Assembly (NCBI RefSeq): GCF_900176415.1
Contig: NZ_FWXO01000006.1
Span: 1-64,000 of the forward strand
From: Cellulophaga tyrosinoxydans
GTDB lineage: Bacteria > Bacteroidota > Bacteroidia > Flavobacteriales > Flavobacteriaceae
DNA length: 64,000 bases
Reading direction: 5' to 3'
The notes below the pieces were generated by a model, which did not search any database, was not told the origin of the DNA, and was given only the letters and a program-made list of their open reading frames with translations. A program made the position numbers and the translations under genes. Every line of letters begins with the position of its first letter. Position 1 is the first letter of the stretch. This document shows, one piece after another, positions 57,050 through 64,000 of this stretch.

Positions 57050-57619
57050 ATGCTGGAAGAGTTAATTCATTACGACAAAGAGCTTTTTCTTTTTTTAAAT
57101 AATTTAGGAAGCAGTACTTGGGATGCTTTTTGGATGATGGTGACAAATAAATGGAGTTCCATACCTGTTTATTTAATTTTAGCTTTTTTATTTTACCGTA
57201 GTTACGGGCTTAAAAAAACCCTATTTGTATTAGTTTTTGTTGCTCTTTTAATTACTGCAGCGGATCAATTAGCCAATGTTTTTAAATATGGATTTAAACG
57301 ATTAAGACCTTGTTATGACCAGGAGCTTAATGGGTTGTTCCGATTAGTTAAAGATTCTTGTGGCGGAAAGTATAGCTATTTTTCAGCGCACGCAGCAAAT
57401 TCATTTGCAGTAGCTTTTTTCTTTTCTTTTTTACTAAAACAGAAATTTAAATACGTAAGCTATTTATTGGTATTCTGGGCTTGTTTGGTAGCCTATAGTA
57501 GAATTTATATTGGAGTTCATTTTCCATTAGACATACTTACTGGTGCAATCATAGGCTTGATATTTAGTGTGTTATTTCTAAAGTTATATATATTTGCAAC
57601 ACATAAAATTGGCTTATGA
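57050..57619 (+). CDS. PAP2 family lipid phosphatase
   Basis: A 189-residue inner-membrane phosphatase with about five helices. The three PAP2 motifs are present: KYGFKRLRPC (KxxxxxxRP), SYFSAHAANSFA (SAH instead of the usual PSGH) and SRIYIGVHFPLDI (SRxxxxxHxxxD). Such enzymes recycle undecaprenyl pyrophosphate or dephosphorylate lipid A or glycerolipids. Its stop overlaps the start of the GT39 gene (ATGA), and the neighbouring polyprenyl-sugar enzymes favour a carrier-lipid role. Confidence 0.88.
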   Translation: MLEELIHYDKELFLFLNNLGSSTWDAFWMMVTNKWSSIPVYLILAFLFYRSYGLKKTLFVLVFVALLITAADQLANVFKYGFKRLRPCYDQELNGLFRLVKDSCGGKYSYFSAHAANSFAVAFFFSFLLKQKFKYVSYLLVFWACLVAYSRIYIGVHFPLDILTGAIIGLIFSVLFLKLYIFATHKIGL

Positions 57620-59277
57620 TATCTAATGTTAGGTATTGGTTTTTAATGTTTCTTGTACTTGTTGTGTACATAGCGGGAATGTTTTCAACGCTATTTGAAA
57701 ATGATTCTGCACAATTCGCAGTTATGGCCATGCGGATGGTTCAAGAAAACGATTTTATAAACCTAATTAAAGGTACCAACGAATACCTAGATAAGCCACA
57801 TATGCATTATTGGCTTGCAGCATTATCATTTAAATTATTTGGTTTACATGACTGGGCATATCGGATTCCAGGACTATTGGCTACACTATTGGGAGCTTAT
57901 AGTTGTTTTGGATTAGGTAAATTATTGTATAATAAAGAAGTTGGTAAAATAGCGTCATTAATATTTCTTACCTCCCAAACCATTGTTTTATCTGGAATTG
58001 ATGTTAGAACAGATGCTGTTTTAACCGGATTTACCATTTTTGGTTTATGGCAATTAACTGCATATATAGAAAAAAACGCTCTAAAACATATGATTTTAGG
58101 TGCTTTTGGTGCAGGAATTGCATTTTCAACAAAGGGACAAATAGCGCTTGTGGTTATTGGATTGCCAATTCTATGTCATTTGGCTTACACTAGAAAATGG
58201 AATCGATTTATAAATTGGCGTGTTATCATTGGTGTATTGGTGTTTTTGCTAACCATAGCACCAATTCTGTATGCATATTATGTGCAATTTGACCTTCACC
58301 CTGAAAAAATAATTAGAGGAAGAAGTAACCGCAGCGGAATCTTCTTTATTTTATGGGAACAAAGTTTTGAGCGCATGAGCGGAGAGGGTATAGGTAAAAA
58401 CAGTAGCGATTACTTTTTCTTTTTTCATACCTTTTTATGGGTTTTCTTGCCATGGACAATAATTGGTTTAGCCGCTTATTATAGAAGAATAAAAACTTTT
58501 ATCAGACTTAGATTTAACTATAACCCTAGGTATGAATTTTTAACGTTAGGGGGAATAACATTGATTTTTATCTTGATTAGTTTTGCACAGTTTAAGCTAC
58601 CCCATTATTTAAATTCTATTATTCCGCTATTCTCAGTATTAACAGCTTCATACTTATTTAGTTTGTCTGTTTACTCAAAAAAGAATGTAATTAAGTTTTT
58701 TCTTGGAGTGCAATACTTTATTCTAGGGATTGTTTTTATAGCCATTACGCTTTTCTGTTTTTATGTTTTCGAATTAAGATCATTCTATTCCTATCTATTA
58801 TTGGCAATTACCAGTGTAATTGTTACATACTACACCTTAAAACAAGAAGAATATTCCATTAGGATTATTACTATAGCAACTACGGCATCGTTACTTTTAA
58901 ATTCGGTTATGAATTTTCATTTTTATCCTAATTTATTGCAATACCAAGCAGGTTCTGCAATGTCTAAAATTATCCATGAAAATAAGATTCCGGTAAATAC
59001 TATATATAAGTTAACGGAAGAACATACTTGGTCTTTAGATTTTTATAATCAATACCCGGTGCAGATTATTTCTTTAGAAGAACTAGAAAATAAAAATGAC
59101 AGCTGGCTTTATGTATCAGATGAAGAACTACAAATTATTCGTGAATCGGTTTATGATTGGGATAAACAATATACTGTAGATGATTTTAGAATTACAAGGT
59201 TACAAGCTAAGTTTTTAAACCCTACTTCTCGCAGGAAAACTTTAAAAAGTAAGTACCTTATACATATTATCCACTAA
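57616..59277 (+). CDS. Glycosyltransferase family 39 (ArnT-like)
   Basis: A 553-residue polytopic membrane enzyme. The first periplasmic loop has FENDSAQFAVMAMRM and YLDKPHMHYWLAALSFKLFG, the acidic and KPPL-like signature of ArnT/GT39 transferases. About twelve helices are followed by a soluble C-terminal domain (about 435-553). It would transfer a sugar from a polyprenyl-phosphate donor to lipid A or another envelope acceptor. Coupled to PAP2 by a 4-nt overlap; the donor-making GT2 and a flippase-like gene converge on it. Confidence 0.85.
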   Translation: MISNVRYWFLMFLVLVVYIAGMFSTLFENDSAQFAVMAMRMVQENDFINLIKGTNEYLDKPHMHYWLAALSFKLFGLHDWAYRIPGLLATLLGAYSCFGLGKLLYNKEVGKIASLIFLTSQTIVLSGIDVRTDAVLTGFTIFGLWQLTAYIEKNALKHMILGAFGAGIAFSTKGQIALVVIGLPILCHLAYTRKWNRFINWRVIIGVLVFLLTIAPILYAYYVQFDLHPEKIIRGRSNRSGIFFILWEQSFERMSGEGIGKNSSDYFFFFHTFLWVFLPWTIIGLAAYYRRIKTFIRLRFNYNPRYEFLTLGGITLIFILISFAQFKLPHYLNSIIPLFSVLTASYLFSLSVYSKKNVIKFFLGVQYFILGIVFIAITLFCFYVFELRSFYSYLLLAITSVIVTYYTLKQEEYSIRIITIATTASLLLNSVMNFHFYPNLLQYQAGSAMSKIIHENKIPVNTIYKLTEEHTWSLDFYNQYPVQIISLEELENKNDSWLYVSDEELQIIRESVYDWDKQYTVDDFRITRLQAKFLNPTSRRKTLKSKYLIHIIH

Positions 59278-59280
59278 AAA

Positions 59281-60147
59281 TTACTTGATGATAAGCGCTG
59301 GTTTTTTAAAGTGGTAAACTATTCCAAATAAAGAAACAAAAGCCGTAATTAAAAAGAAAATCATACTTATGCCAATTGAGGTATCTTGATCTAAGTTAAG
59401 CAGCGACGCCCCATAGAAAAAAGTTACTTCTCTACTACCAATACCACCAATAGTTAAGGGTAGCACAGAAACAATTGAGGATACTAAAAAGATAAATAGG
59501 TAGGCTATTACATTATCATCAATATGTAAAGCTTTTAATATAAAAAATGCGCTAATTAGTTGAAATAACTGTACCAGTGCTGAATACCCAAATGAGCTCC
59601 AGTAAATTGGTAAAACATAGCTAAAAAAACGTTTGTTAAGATACCATAATACCAAAATACTCCCAAAGATTGCAATACTGGCATAAACTTCAATATGGCT
59701 AAGTATAGGGTTGTTTAAAAATAGGATAAGTATACAAGCGTAAATAAATAAAAGTAATAGCCCACTCAGACGGTCTAAGACCAATACAGCAACTATTTTT
59801 TTAGTGTCTACTGGGAATTGCTTTTTAATTAAATACCCTTTGTAAGCATCTCCACCAATACCTCCTGGTAGAAAAAGGTTATAAAACATACCCAACAAAT
59901 ACAACTTTAAATTACTTAGTTGGGTTAAATAAACATTGAGCTTGTGAAAATATAGGTTTATTCTAAATGAAGAAGCAATCTTAGAGACAATAAAAAAAAC
60001 AATAGCTAAAACTAAATAAATAGGTTGTGTTTTTTTTAAGGAATCTAAAACGTCATTAAAAGAAATTTTAGTAAAAACAAAATAGATTAAAACAGCACTT
60101 ATAATAAATTTAAGTGCTGTTATTATTTTTTTATTTGGTTTTATCAC
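59281..60147 (-). CDS. Flippase-like / lysylphosphatidylglycerol synthase TM family protein
   Basis: A 288-residue membrane protein of the UPF0104/AglD-related family with about eight helices. Landmarks are the early FTKISFNDVLDSLKKTQP, YLLGMFYNLFLPGGIGGDAYKGYLIK and the late SVLPLTIGGIGSREVTFFYG. Relatives are proposed lipid or polyprenyl-sugar flippases and some are parts of lipid aminoacyl synthases. The start is GTG inside the GT2 gene (17-nt overlap), showing strong coupling with that glycosyltransferase. Confidence 0.85.
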   Translation of the reverse strand: MIKPNKKIITALKFIISAVLIYFVFTKISFNDVLDSLKKTQPIYLVLAIVFFIVSKIASSFRINLYFHKLNVYLTQLSNLKLYLLGMFYNLFLPGGIGGDAYKGYLIKKQFPVDTKKIVAVLVLDRLSGLLLLFIYACILILFLNNPILSHIEVYASIAIFGSILVLWYLNKRFFSYVLPIYWSSFGYSALVQLFQLISAFFILKALHIDDNVIAYLFIFLVSSIVSVLPLTIGGIGSREVTFFYGASLLNLDQDTSIGISMIFFLITAFVSLFGIVYHFKKPALIIK

Positions 60148-61087
60148 CTATTGATATGTTTTTAATGCGGTAAGGTCTTTTCTGTTGAGATTCGTAATAA
60201 GTACGAATTAATAACTCCATTACAATTCCAATAGTAAATAGTTGAATTCCTGCGAGAATAAACATCAATCCAAATATTAATAATGGTCTATTTCCAATAT
60301 CTTCACCCATTAATTTAACTACAAGAAGGTATGCATTTATAACTACCCCAAGCATTATAAGAAGCACCCCAAAAATACCGAATAAGTGAATCGGTCTTTG
60401 AAAATATTTGCGGATAAATAATAGAAGCATCATATCTGCCACTACTTTAAAAACACGCTCTAAGCCATATTTAGAAACACCCGCATTTCTGGCATGATGT
60501 TTTACAGGAACTTGTTTAATTTGGGCACCTTCAAGATGTGCTAATAAGGTTATAAAACGGTGCATTTCTCCGTATAAATTAAGGTCTTTAGCAATATCTT
60601 TTGTAAAAACCTTTAGAGCGCAACCATTATCCTTTATATCTAGTTTAGTAACTCTTCTAACCATAAAATTGGCTATTTTAGAAGGTATTTTCTTTACCAA
60701 AGAATCTTTTCTTTTTTGTCTAATTCCTGTGATTAAATCATATTCACCGTTAACGGTATAAGATAACATTTGAGGAATATCGGAAGGATCATTTTGTAAA
60801 TCGCCATCCATGGTAATAATATATTCCCCTTCAGCATAATCAATACCCGCAGCTAAAGCCAAACTTTGACCGTAGTTCTTTTTTAATGCTATTAAATGTA
60901 CTTTTTCATCGTCCATTGCTTTTACTACTTTGCGCGTTGCATCCGTAGAAAAATCATCGATATATATAATTTGGTAAGTGTAACCTACCAAACTTTCATG
61001 TATTTTTTTTGTAAGTAGTACAACGTTCTCCTCTTCATTATATAAAGGAACTACAATAGAAAGAAGGTCGTTAGTTAAGATAGCCAT
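60131..61087 (-). CDS. Family 2 glycosyltransferase (polyprenyl-phosphate sugar synthase type)
   Basis: A 318-residue GT2 enzyme of the DPM1/ArnC/GtrB type. The catalytic part has SIVVPLYNEEENV, IYIDDFSTDATR and ITMDGDLQNDP (DxD-like), then the two C-terminal membrane helices typical of enzymes that load a sugar on undecaprenyl phosphate. The product probably feeds a GT39 transferase. The next gene, a flippase-like protein, overlaps its end by 17 nt. Confidence 0.9.
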   Translation of the reverse strand: MAILTNDLLSIVVPLYNEEENVVLLTKKIHESLVGYTYQIIYIDDFSTDATRKVVKAMDDEKVHLIALKKNYGQSLALAAGIDYAEGEYIITMDGDLQNDPSDIPQMLSYTVNGEYDLITGIRQKRKDSLVKKIPSKIANFMVRRVTKLDIKDNGCALKVFTKDIAKDLNLYGEMHRFITLLAHLEGAQIKQVPVKHHARNAGVSKYGLERVFKVVADMMLLLFIRKYFQRPIHLFGIFGVLLIMLGVVINAYLLVVKLMGEDIGNRPLLIFGLMFILAGIQLFTIGIVMELLIRTYYESQQKRPYRIKNISIGDKTK

Positions 61088-61120
61088 AGCATATTTATTG
61101 AAGGTGCAAATTTATGGTTT

Positions 61121-62299
61121 TTATTTAAGTTCTTTTCTGTGAATTAACAACAATTGTTCTGCGGCCACAAATGGGGATATTTTAGCATTAATTACTTTTT
61201 CTAAAAGCAATTCAAATTCTTGCTGAACCGCTTTGTTTTGATAAAAATCGGCTTTTAAACGGTCTTCAATAGTTTGTATCAACCAATATTTATTTTGTTG
61301 TTTACGCTTTTCAAGAAAAAAATCGCCAGTTGTCTCGATGTACTCTTTTATAGTCTCCCAAATTTCATCGATGCCTTGGTTTTCTATGGCGGAACATTGT
61401 AATACTTTTGGCGTCCAACCATTCTGTTTTGGAGGGTATAAATGTAGCGCTCTTGTAAATTCTATTTTGGCAATTTTTGCAGCTTGTTTGTTCGCTCCAT
61501 CTGCTTTATTAATTACAATACTGTCTGCTAATTCTATGATGCCTCTTTTTATACCTTGTAATTCATCGCCTGCGCCTGCAAGTTTTAATAACAGAAAAAA
61601 ATCTACCATGCCGTGTACGGCAGTTTCACTTTGTCCTACACCTACGGTTTCTATTAATATAATATCGTAGCCAGCAGCTTCACATAAAATAATAGTCTCA
61701 CGGGTTTTTCTAGCAACTCCTCCTAGAGAGCTCCCCGATGGAGAGGGTCTAATAAATGCATTTGCGTTTTTTACTAAAGCCTCCATTCTTGTCTTGTCTC
61801 CTAAAATACTGCCTTTGCTTACTGAACTAGTAGGATCCACAGCTAAAACAGCCACTTTTTTTCCTTTAGTAGTTAGTAATTTCCCAAAAGATTCGATAAA
61901 AGTACTTTTACCAACACCTGGCACACCGGTAATACCTATTCTAATGCTGTCTGTTTTGATTTTTATACAAGCATCAATTAATTCATTTGCTTGTTTTGCA
62001 TGTAATGTATTGTTGCTTTCTATTAGGGTAATGGCTCTACTTAAGGTGGCTGTTTCACCTTTAAGTATGCCACTTATTAATGTATCTGTACTTATTTTTT
62101 CTTTGCGAATAGATTTTATTTGAGCAATAGATTTATCATTAAAAACCTCAGGAGCTTTTATTCCCTTTTTTTCTTCTAATGCAGATTTAGATTTTGGCTT
62201 TTTCAAAAACTCGGAAATTGGATTGATGGAAAATAAGGCTTTTTTCAAACATTCACACAAATTTAATAATTCATTTTTCGTAAGGTGTTTTTCAATCAC
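61121..62299 (-). CDS. meaB: Methylmalonyl-CoA mutase-associated GTPase MeaB
   Basis: A 392-residue G3E-family GTPase that protects and loads B12-dependent methylmalonyl-CoA mutase. Walker A is GITGVPGVGKSTF; further segments are VLAVDPTSSVSKGSILGDKTRM, RPSPSGSSLGGVARKTRE, LIETVGVGQSE and the guanine-specifying NKADG. It begins at GTG, and about 70 residues of Lys-rich sequence precede the usual family start (TLISGILKGETATLSRAI), longer than typical MeaB. The mutase genes are not in this window. Confidence 0.9.
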   Translation of the reverse strand: MIEKHLTKNELLNLCECLKKALFSINPISEFLKKPKSKSALEEKKGIKAPEVFNDKSIAQIKSIRKEKISTDTLISGILKGETATLSRAITLIESNNTLHAKQANELIDACIKIKTDSIRIGITGVPGVGKSTFIESFGKLLTTKGKKVAVLAVDPTSSVSKGSILGDKTRMEALVKNANAFIRPSPSGSSLGGVARKTRETIILCEAAGYDIILIETVGVGQSETAVHGMVDFFLLLKLAGAGDELQGIKRGIIELADSIVINKADGANKQAAKIAKIEFTRALHLYPPKQNGWTPKVLQCSAIENQGIDEIWETIKEYIETTGDFFLEKRKQQNKYWLIQTIEDRLKADFYQNKAVQQEFELLLEKVINAKISPFVAAEQLLLIHRKELK

Positions 62300-62333
62300 T
62301 ATATTATGCTATAAAAATTAAATAAAATTAAAA

Positions 62334-62759
62334 ATGAAGACAATATTTAAATCAAGGGCAACAAATAAAGGCGGAAGAAGCGGTCATGTTACTAGTGAAG
62401 GCGGACTTATAGACTTAGATGTTAAAATGCCTATTGGTGATGCAACAATAGAAGAAACACATACCAATCCAGAGCAATTATTTGCAGCTGCTTATTCTAC
62501 ATGTTTTGCAGGCGCATTACAGGCTGTAGCTAAAGAAAATGGGGTTGATGATTTAGGTGATTTTAGTGTAACAGCTACCATTGCATTCCAAAAGGAAGAA
62601 GATGGTTTTATAATTAAAGCTACGCTTGATTCTTATCTTCCGACAGTGGATAAGAAAAAAGGAGAAAAATTGGTAAATGCGGCACATGAAATATGTCCTT
62701 ACAGTAAAGCTACAAGAGATAACATTACGGTAACTCTTAATTTATTGCTAGAGGAATAA
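62334..62759 (+). CDS. Organic hydroperoxide resistance protein (Ohr/OsmC family)
   Basis: A 141-residue thiol peroxidase that reduces organic hydroperoxides. Reactive Cys are in AAYSTCFAGALQAVA (about residue 60) and HEICPYSKATRDN (about 125), both with the Ohr-type context. It starts KTIFKSRATNKGGRSGHV. The ATG is 34 bp from the divergent meaB start, so the promoters must overlap. No OhrR-like regulator is adjacent. It ends at a bidirectional terminator. Confidence 0.9.
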   Translation: MKTIFKSRATNKGGRSGHVTSEGGLIDLDVKMPIGDATIEETHTNPEQLFAAAYSTCFAGALQAVAKENGVDDLGDFSVTATIAFQKEEDGFIIKATLDSYLPTVDKKKGEKLVNAAHEICPYSKATRDNITVTLNLLLEE

Positions 62760-62777
62760 AGAATGTTTATGATAAAG

Positions 62778-62814
62778 AAAAAGCGGATATTTTTAAAAAT
62801 ATCCGCTTTTTTTT
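62778..62814. terminator. Bidirectional terminator between ohr and the aldose epimerase gene
   Basis: A perfect palindrome AAAAAGCGGATATTTTT / AAAAATATCCGCTTTTT with a T run, between two converging genes. Confidence 0.92.
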
Positions 62815-63715
62815 ATGTTTTAAATGTAAAGGTTGATTCGTTTACATATTTTTCTGAGGGCTCTAAAACACTTGAGGGAAAATGAGTATGATTAGGAGCA
62901 TCTGGGAAATTTTGAGTTTCAAAACAAATAGACCCAGTAGTTGGAGGGGTATAAATTACTACTGCAGGTTGATTGGTTTTCACTAACATAGTAATTCCTG
63001 ATATTTCAGAACTAACCTCGGCTGCTAAATTGTTGTTAGTGTTAATTACAAATGGCGTGTCTAAACGTGTTTCTCCAATAATCTTTTTATTTAAAAAATC
63101 ATATTTAGTCTGGTTAACTTCTGTAAAATTCCCTGTTGGGAGAAGATTAGTATGTGTTTCAAGTATTTTATTGCAATTAAGCTTTAAATGATAATGATCT
63201 ATAACTGGTTCGGAATCTAATTTAAAATAAGAATGATTGGTTAAGTTAACAACGGTGGTTTTATCTGTTGTAGCTTCGTGTGTGATTTTTAATGTATTAG
63301 CCAGCAAAGTATAGGTTACCATTACATTTAAATTTCCAGGATAACCTTCCTCTAAATCAGGACTCAAGTATGACAGTTTTATATAAGGTTCTTTACCATG
63401 ATTTACTTCTTCAATAGTAAAGTACTTTTGGTTAAACCCACTTTGCCCGCCATGAAGATGTACATTATTCTGTTGGTACCCCCTATATTTTTTACCTTCA
63501 AGAGTAAAACTTCCATTGGATATTCTGCCAGCATAGCGTCCAATGCAAGCACCTAAATACATGTTATCTTTTAAATACTCTTCGGTAGACTCCAACCCAA
63601 CAACAGTATTTGTTGGATTTCCGTTTTTATCTTTAACAATAAGTTTTTGAATAATTGCCCCAAAATCTAGAACTGTTAATTCAATATATTCGTTTTTAAT
63701 CGTAATTTGATTCAA
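62813..63715 (-). CDS. Aldose 1-epimerase (GalM-like)
   Basis: A 300-residue mutarotase that interconverts alpha and beta sugar anomers. It has the beta-sandwich features VVGLESTEEYLKDNMYLGACIGRYAGRI in part, the first catalytic His in VHLHGGQSGFNQ, NLTNHSYFKL and the terminal Glu in VLEPSEKY. It is ~40 residues shorter than classical GalM but keeps the active-site residues, and is cytoplasmic (no signal peptide). The start is TTG at 63715; no ATG or GTG lies upstream in frame. Confidence 0.86.
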   Translation of the reverse strand: MNQITIKNEYIELTVLDFGAIIQKLIVKDKNGNPTNTVVGLESTEEYLKDNMYLGACIGRYAGRISNGSFTLEGKKYRGYQQNNVHLHGGQSGFNQKYFTIEEVNHGKEPYIKLSYLSPDLEEGYPGNLNVMVTYTLLANTLKITHEATTDKTTVVNLTNHSYFKLDSEPVIDHYHLKLNCNKILETHTNLLPTGNFTEVNQTKYDFLNKKIIGETRLDTPFVINTNNNLAAEVSSEISGITMLVKTNQPAVVIYTPPTTGSICFETQNFPDAPNHTHFPSSVLEPSEKYVNESTFTFKT

Positions 63716-63804
63716 TTGGAAAAATTTTAAGTCGCAAATCTAAACTTTTTTGCAACATCTAAATATTTGTATCGTCCTTAAGATAACAACAACTAAAAAC
63801 TAAC

Positions 63805-64000
63805 TTGGAAAGTTTGCTAAAATTCCAAACAGATTTAATTGAGCAATGTAAAGCTAACAATCGTAAAGCTCAAGTACAGCTTTATGAAAAGTATTGTGAT
63901 GGTATGTTTTGCGTTGTAATGCGATTTTTAAGAAATAGTGATGATGCAGAAGACGTTCTGCAAGAAGCATTTATTAAGGCTTTCTTAAAAATTGATCAGT
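63805..64000 (+). CDS. ECF-type RNA polymerase sigma factor (partial, runs off the window)
   Basis: Sixty-five codons of the N-terminus of a sigma-70 family ECF sigma factor. From a TTG at 63805 it reads LESLLKFQTDLIEQC, then KAQVQLYEKYCDGMF and MRFLRNSDDAEDVLQEAFIK, the region 2 signature that binds core polymerase and melts the -10. The rest lies beyond the window. It is divergent from the aldose epimerase gene. No anti-sigma gene can be seen. Confidence 0.88.
   Translation, partial: MESLLKFQTDLIEQCKANNRKAQVQLYEKYCDGMFCVVMRFLRNSDDAEDVLQEAFIKAFLKIDQ

Overview
The window looks like a chromosomal segment of a marine-type Flavobacteriaceae (Bacteroidota). The DNA is AT-rich. Many genes are preceded by the Bacteroidota -7 promoter element TAnnTTTG and Shine-Dalgarno sequences are weak. 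The gene content is typical of the family: DUF6452-DUF6048-RlmD-RocD, BshC, CCC-motif membrane proteins, a TonB-dependent receptor with a carboxypeptidase-like N-domain, and FAS1 lipoproteins. No IS element, prophage, CRISPR array or tRNA was seen.

Layout. 1-330: a 5S rRNA and its terminator, the end of an rRNA operon. 0.4-11.8 kb: housekeeping and envelope genes (PAQR, DUF4268, ZIP transporter, THUMP RNA methyltransferase, DUF6048/DUF6452/RlmD, ornithine aminotransferase, a CCC-motif/DUF2752 cluster, Smr protein, cysteine desulfurase). 11.8-16.6 kb: a minus-strand M23 peptidase / TonB receptor / periplasmic protein operon. 16.8-22.3 kb: a small coiled-coil gene, zapA, a probable 6S RNA, rny and a double M16 peptidase. 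22.4-31.8 kb: a minus-strand accessory stretch with a secreted TPR-CHAT protein, a MORN protein, a secreted protein without a normal start codon, and several orphan genes, one of them framed by near-perfect inverted repeats. 31.9-49.2 kb: M14 peptidase, bshC, GT39, PLP decarboxylase, guaA, LysM protein, OsmC, DUF922, pyrG and yidC. 49.5-64 kb: four-domain FAS1 lipoprotein, mnmA, nitronate monooxygenase-like enzyme, mazG, MATE pump, a polyprenyl-phosphate glycan module (PAP2, GT39, flippase-like, GT2), meaB, ohr, galM-like and the start of an ECF sigma factor.

The parts most worth a second look are in 25-32 kb. A conserved 36-nt element lies upstream of both the MORN-CHAT pair and the neighbouring secreted-protein gene, at similar distances from their starts. 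That neighbouring gene has an open frame with a signal peptide but no ATG, GTG or TTG before it. A single orphan gene at 31.0-31.8 kb is bounded by 18-nt inverted repeats (17 of 18 matching) within hairpin-rich spacers, which suggests a cassette-like unit. Other points are a Cys-rich insertion in RocD, a 471-bp tandem duplication in the FAS1 gene, a 16-bp perfect palindrome at the mnmA promoter, and several genes whose promoter element sits only 3-4 nt before the ATG, suggesting leaderless mRNAs.

All assignments come from reading the sequence and from recalled family features. No database search was run.
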